The notes under the pieces were generated by a model. That model was not told the origin of the DNA. It saw only the letters and a program-made list of their open reading frames with translations, and searched no databases. Positions 5,780-7,618 of a stretch of DNA of 7,618 nt are shown piece by piece. The stretch's first letter is position 1. The number at the start of each line of letters is the position of its first letter. Position numbers and translations under genes: made by a program. This stretch comes from Candidatus Pacearchaeota archaeon ex4484_71 (GTDB taxonomy: Archaea > Nanobdellota > Nanobdellia > Pacearchaeales > GW2011-AR1): contig NJDN01000030.1 of NCBI GenBank assembly GCA_002254395.1, positions 1 through 7,618 of the forward strand, written 5' to 3'.

Positions 5780-5790
5780 ATCTTTATAAG
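5780..5790 (+). promoter_or_regulatory. TATA box for the RFC operon
   Basis: TCTTTATAAGG is centred about 27 bases upstream of the ATG at 5812. This is the same leaderless spacing as at the eL41 gene, and it marks 5812 as the original start codon of the RFC small subunit. Confidence 0.6.
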
Positions 5791-5811
5791 GAAAAACGAC
5801 CAAGAAGAAAT

Positions 5812-6664
5812 ATGAAAACTGAGATCTGTTGCAGGCCCGGCAGGAACAGGTAAATCTACACTTGCATTAATTGTTGTAAAAGAATTGTTCGGATCTGACT
5901 GGAAAGAAAATTATTTGGAATTAAATGCTTCTGACGAAAGAGGAATAAACATCGTTAGAGAGAAAGTAAAAAATTTTGCAAGAACAAAATCCCTCGGAAA
6001 CATCCCCTTCAAAATTATCTTCTTGGACGAAGCAGATGCGCTAACCCCGGAAGCTCAACAAGCATTAAGAAGAACCATGGAAAATTTTTCTTCCACATGT
6101 AGATTCATACTTTCATGTAATTATTCTAGTAAAATAATAGACCCTATTCAATCCCGTTGTGTTTCATTTAGATTTAAACTTCTTGAAAAAAAGGACGTAG
6201 AAAAAGTATTAAAGAGAATTGCCGAAAGAGAAAACCTAATAATAAACCCGGAGGCAATAGACATGATTTACGAGGGAAGCGAAGGCGACTGCAGAAGATC
6301 TGTAAACCTTATGCAATCCACTGCTTCAATCTCTCCATCCATAACTGCCGAACTCGTCTCAACTATACTTTCCGATGCAAAACCGAAAGATATACGGGTT
6401 GTATTAGAATACGCTCTATCAGGAGACTTTAAAAGTTCAAAAGAAAAATTACTGGACGTTATGTTAAAGCAAAGCATTTCTGGACAAGATGTGATAAAAG
6501 CAATGCAAAAAGAAATTTGGAACCTCCCAATAGAACCTGAGCTAAAAGTAAAACTAACTGAGAAAACTGGAGAAGCAGAGTTCAGAATAGTGGAAGGCTC
6601 AGATCCTTTCGTTCAGTTGCAATCCCTCCTAGCGAGCTTTGTCCTGGCGGGAATGGGAAAATAA
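5812..6664 (+). CDS. rfcS: Replication factor C small subunit, 5' end disrupted
   Basis: RFC-S is the repeated AAA+ subunit of the clamp loader that opens PCNA at primer ends. Seen in one frame: Walker A GPAGTGKS (codons 5834-5857), an LELNASDERGIN block, Walker B DEAD (6026-6037), LSCNYSSKIIDPIQSRC ending in the SRC motif (6152-6160), a GDCRR sensor 2 motif, and a complete C-terminal collar domain. From Walker A to the stop is 276 residues, so only about 45 are missing compared with the family. The promoter-linked ATG at 5812 encodes M-K-T-E-I in another frame that stops after 13 codons. The conserved stretch from W-x-EKYRP to PHLLF is absent. The Walker A frame has no ATG or GTG upstream; TTG at 5885 starts after Walker A and cannot give a functional ATPase. 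The gene is mutated or misassembled. RFC-L follows after 7 bases. Confidence 0.85.
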
Positions 6665-6671
6665 TCCGAAA

Positions 6672-7618
6672 ATGCAATGGACAGAAAAACACAGACCAAA
6701 AAGCACAAAAGAGATAAAAGGGCAAGATAACGCTCTCGATGAGATATCCAAATTTCTAGATGAATTTCCCTCCTCAAAAAAGATATTGATTCTGGGGGGA
6801 CCTCCAGGCGTAGGGAAGACCACTCTCGTTGAAGTTTTTGCAAAAGAAAGAGATTATGAATTATTCGAATTAAATGCTTCAGACTTAAGAAACAAATCTA
6901 AACTGAAAGAAATCCTAAGACCTGCAATTGAGCAAGGGTCATTAACAAAGAAAAGCAAACTAATACTCATAGACGAAGCAGACGGGATATCTGGTAGCGA
7001 TAGAGGGGGAGTTCCCGAGATTGTAAGAATCTCTGAAATAACAAGCTTCCCGATAATAGCCACCGCAAATGATCCTTGGAAAAGAAGCTTGGCCCCTTTG
7101 AGAAAAAAATCAAAAGTTGTTGAGCTAAAAAACATCCCCCAAATGAACATAAAAGATGTTCTCATAACCATTCTAAAAAAAGAAAACAAATTCTTAGAAA
7201 TGGATATAATAAATAGAATCATTAAAAATTCAAAAGGAGATTTGAGAGCTGCTATAAACGACCTGCAAACAATGTCCGGCCTTGAAAACCCTGAAGAGAT
7301 ATCTATTGATTATAGAGACAAAGAAGAGGGAATCTTCCAAGTTCTTAAAGAACTATTTCAAGAGGATGTAAAAAATAGTACTTTGCGACTCTTTGATAAA
7401 ACCAACCTTTCCCTCGATGAGATAATGTTGTGGCTAGAAGAGAATATTCCTTTAGCATACTCTAACAAAGAGTTAATTAGAGCATATGAGAGGTTGGCCA
7501 GAGCAGATACATTCAAAGGGAGAATATATCTCAAACAATATTGGAGATTCTTGGTATATCAAAACATCTTCTCAAGTTACGGCATCTCTTCAGCAAAAGA
7601 GGGAAGAAAAGATAACTT
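6672..7618 (+). CDS. rfcL: Replication factor C large subunit, runs off the window end
   Basis: The open frame from the ATG at 6672 reaches the window edge with no stop (315 codons). RFC-L is the single large AAA+ subunit that joins RFC-S to load PCNA. Seen in order: an N-terminal WTEKHRPKS box (3-11), Walker A GPPGVGKT (43-50), an LFELNASD block (64-71), Walker B DEAD (101-104), sensor 1 at IATANDPW (129-136), and a sensor 2 GDLRAAINDLQ motif. The SRC motif of RFC-S is absent, as expected for the large subunit. It keeps the N-terminal box that the upstream RFC-S lacks. No Shine-Dalgarno sequence is visible, and the 7-base gap implies one transcript with RFC-S. The C-terminal part, often ending in a PCNA-interacting motif, lies outside the window. 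Confidence 0.92.
   Translation, partial: MQWTEKHRPKSTKEIKGQDNALDEISKFLDEFPSSKKILILGGPPGVGKTTLVEVFAKERDYELFELNASDLRNKSKLKEILRPAIEQGSLTKKSKLILIDEADGISGSDRGGVPEIVRISEITSFPIIATANDPWKRSLAPLRKKSKVVELKNIPQMNIKDVLITILKKENKFLEMDIINRIIKNSKGDLRAAINDLQTMSGLENPEEISIDYRDKEEGIFQVLKELFQEDVKNSTLRLFDKTNLSLDEIMLWLEENIPLAYSNKELIRAYERLARADTFKGRIYLKQYWRFLVYQNIFSSYGISSAKEGRKDN

Noticed and set aside
5658..5811. Missing RFC-S N terminus encoded upstream of the ATG, or an intein or intron splitting the gene
   Set aside because: No frame on either strand gives an EKYRP-like sequence, and there is no inserted sequence at the junction; material is missing, not added.
5885..6664. TTG at 5885 as the true RFC-S start
   Set aside because: It would drop the Walker A motif, which is encoded in the same frame just upstream.
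6613..7222. Minus-strand open frames over the RFC genes
   Set aside because: They are antisense to clear AAA+ motifs of RFC-S and RFC-L.
1..7618. CRISPR arrays, insertion sequences, toxin-antitoxin or defence genes
   Set aside because: No regularly spaced direct repeats, transposase motifs or nuclease motifs were found by eye on either strand.

Overview
The window reads as archaeal DNA from a compact, AT-rich genome. The signs are an intron-containing tRNA with a bulge-helix-bulge splice motif, two replication factor C subunit genes of archaeal type, an eL41-type ribosomal protein, an XPD/Rad3-type helicase, split ADP-forming acyl-CoA synthetase subunits, tRNAs without an encoded CCA, and TATA boxes about 22-31 bases upstream of most start codons, which points to leaderless mRNAs. 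Very tight spacing, abutting or overlapping stop codons and small proteins suggest a DPANN-like lineage (Woesearchaeota/Pacearchaeota type). That placement is inference; the archaeal assignment is much firmer.

Layout, left to right. Bases 1-196 (minus) hold a tRNA-Glu(CUC) cut by the window edge and interrupted by a 132-base intron. A small three-helix membrane protein (313-633, plus) follows. Next come tRNA-Gln(CUG) (679-751) and, 7 bases later, a Sua5/YrdC threonylcarbamoyl-AMP synthase (759-1295). An XPD-like Fe-S helicase (1296-3236, minus) converges on it with no spacer. A paralogue of the small membrane protein (3313-3645, plus) overlaps by 4 bases the end of a minus-strand ATP-grasp protein related to the beta subunit of ADP-forming acetyl-CoA synthetase (3642-4238). 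The alpha-type partner (4285-5481, plus) diverges from it across a 46-base shared promoter. A 38-codon eL41 gene (5541-5657), an AT-rich gap, and an RFC small/large subunit pair (5812-6664 and 6672 to the window end) finish the window.

The themes are information processing (tRNA, t6A modification, ribosome, clamp loader, repair helicase) plus one apparent metabolic pair. Two things stand out. First, the RFC small subunit keeps its promoter, ATG and first codons, but then jumps straight into the Walker A region. About 107 bases, coding for the conserved N-terminal RFC box, appear to be deleted with a frameshift, which means either a broken essential gene or an assembly error. Second, both acyl-CoA synthetase subunits have intact reading frames but seem to lack the phosphohistidine and metal-binding residues needed for catalysis, so they look like a conserved pseudoenzyme pair. 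The two paralogous Cys-pair membrane proteins are a third item without an obvious known function.
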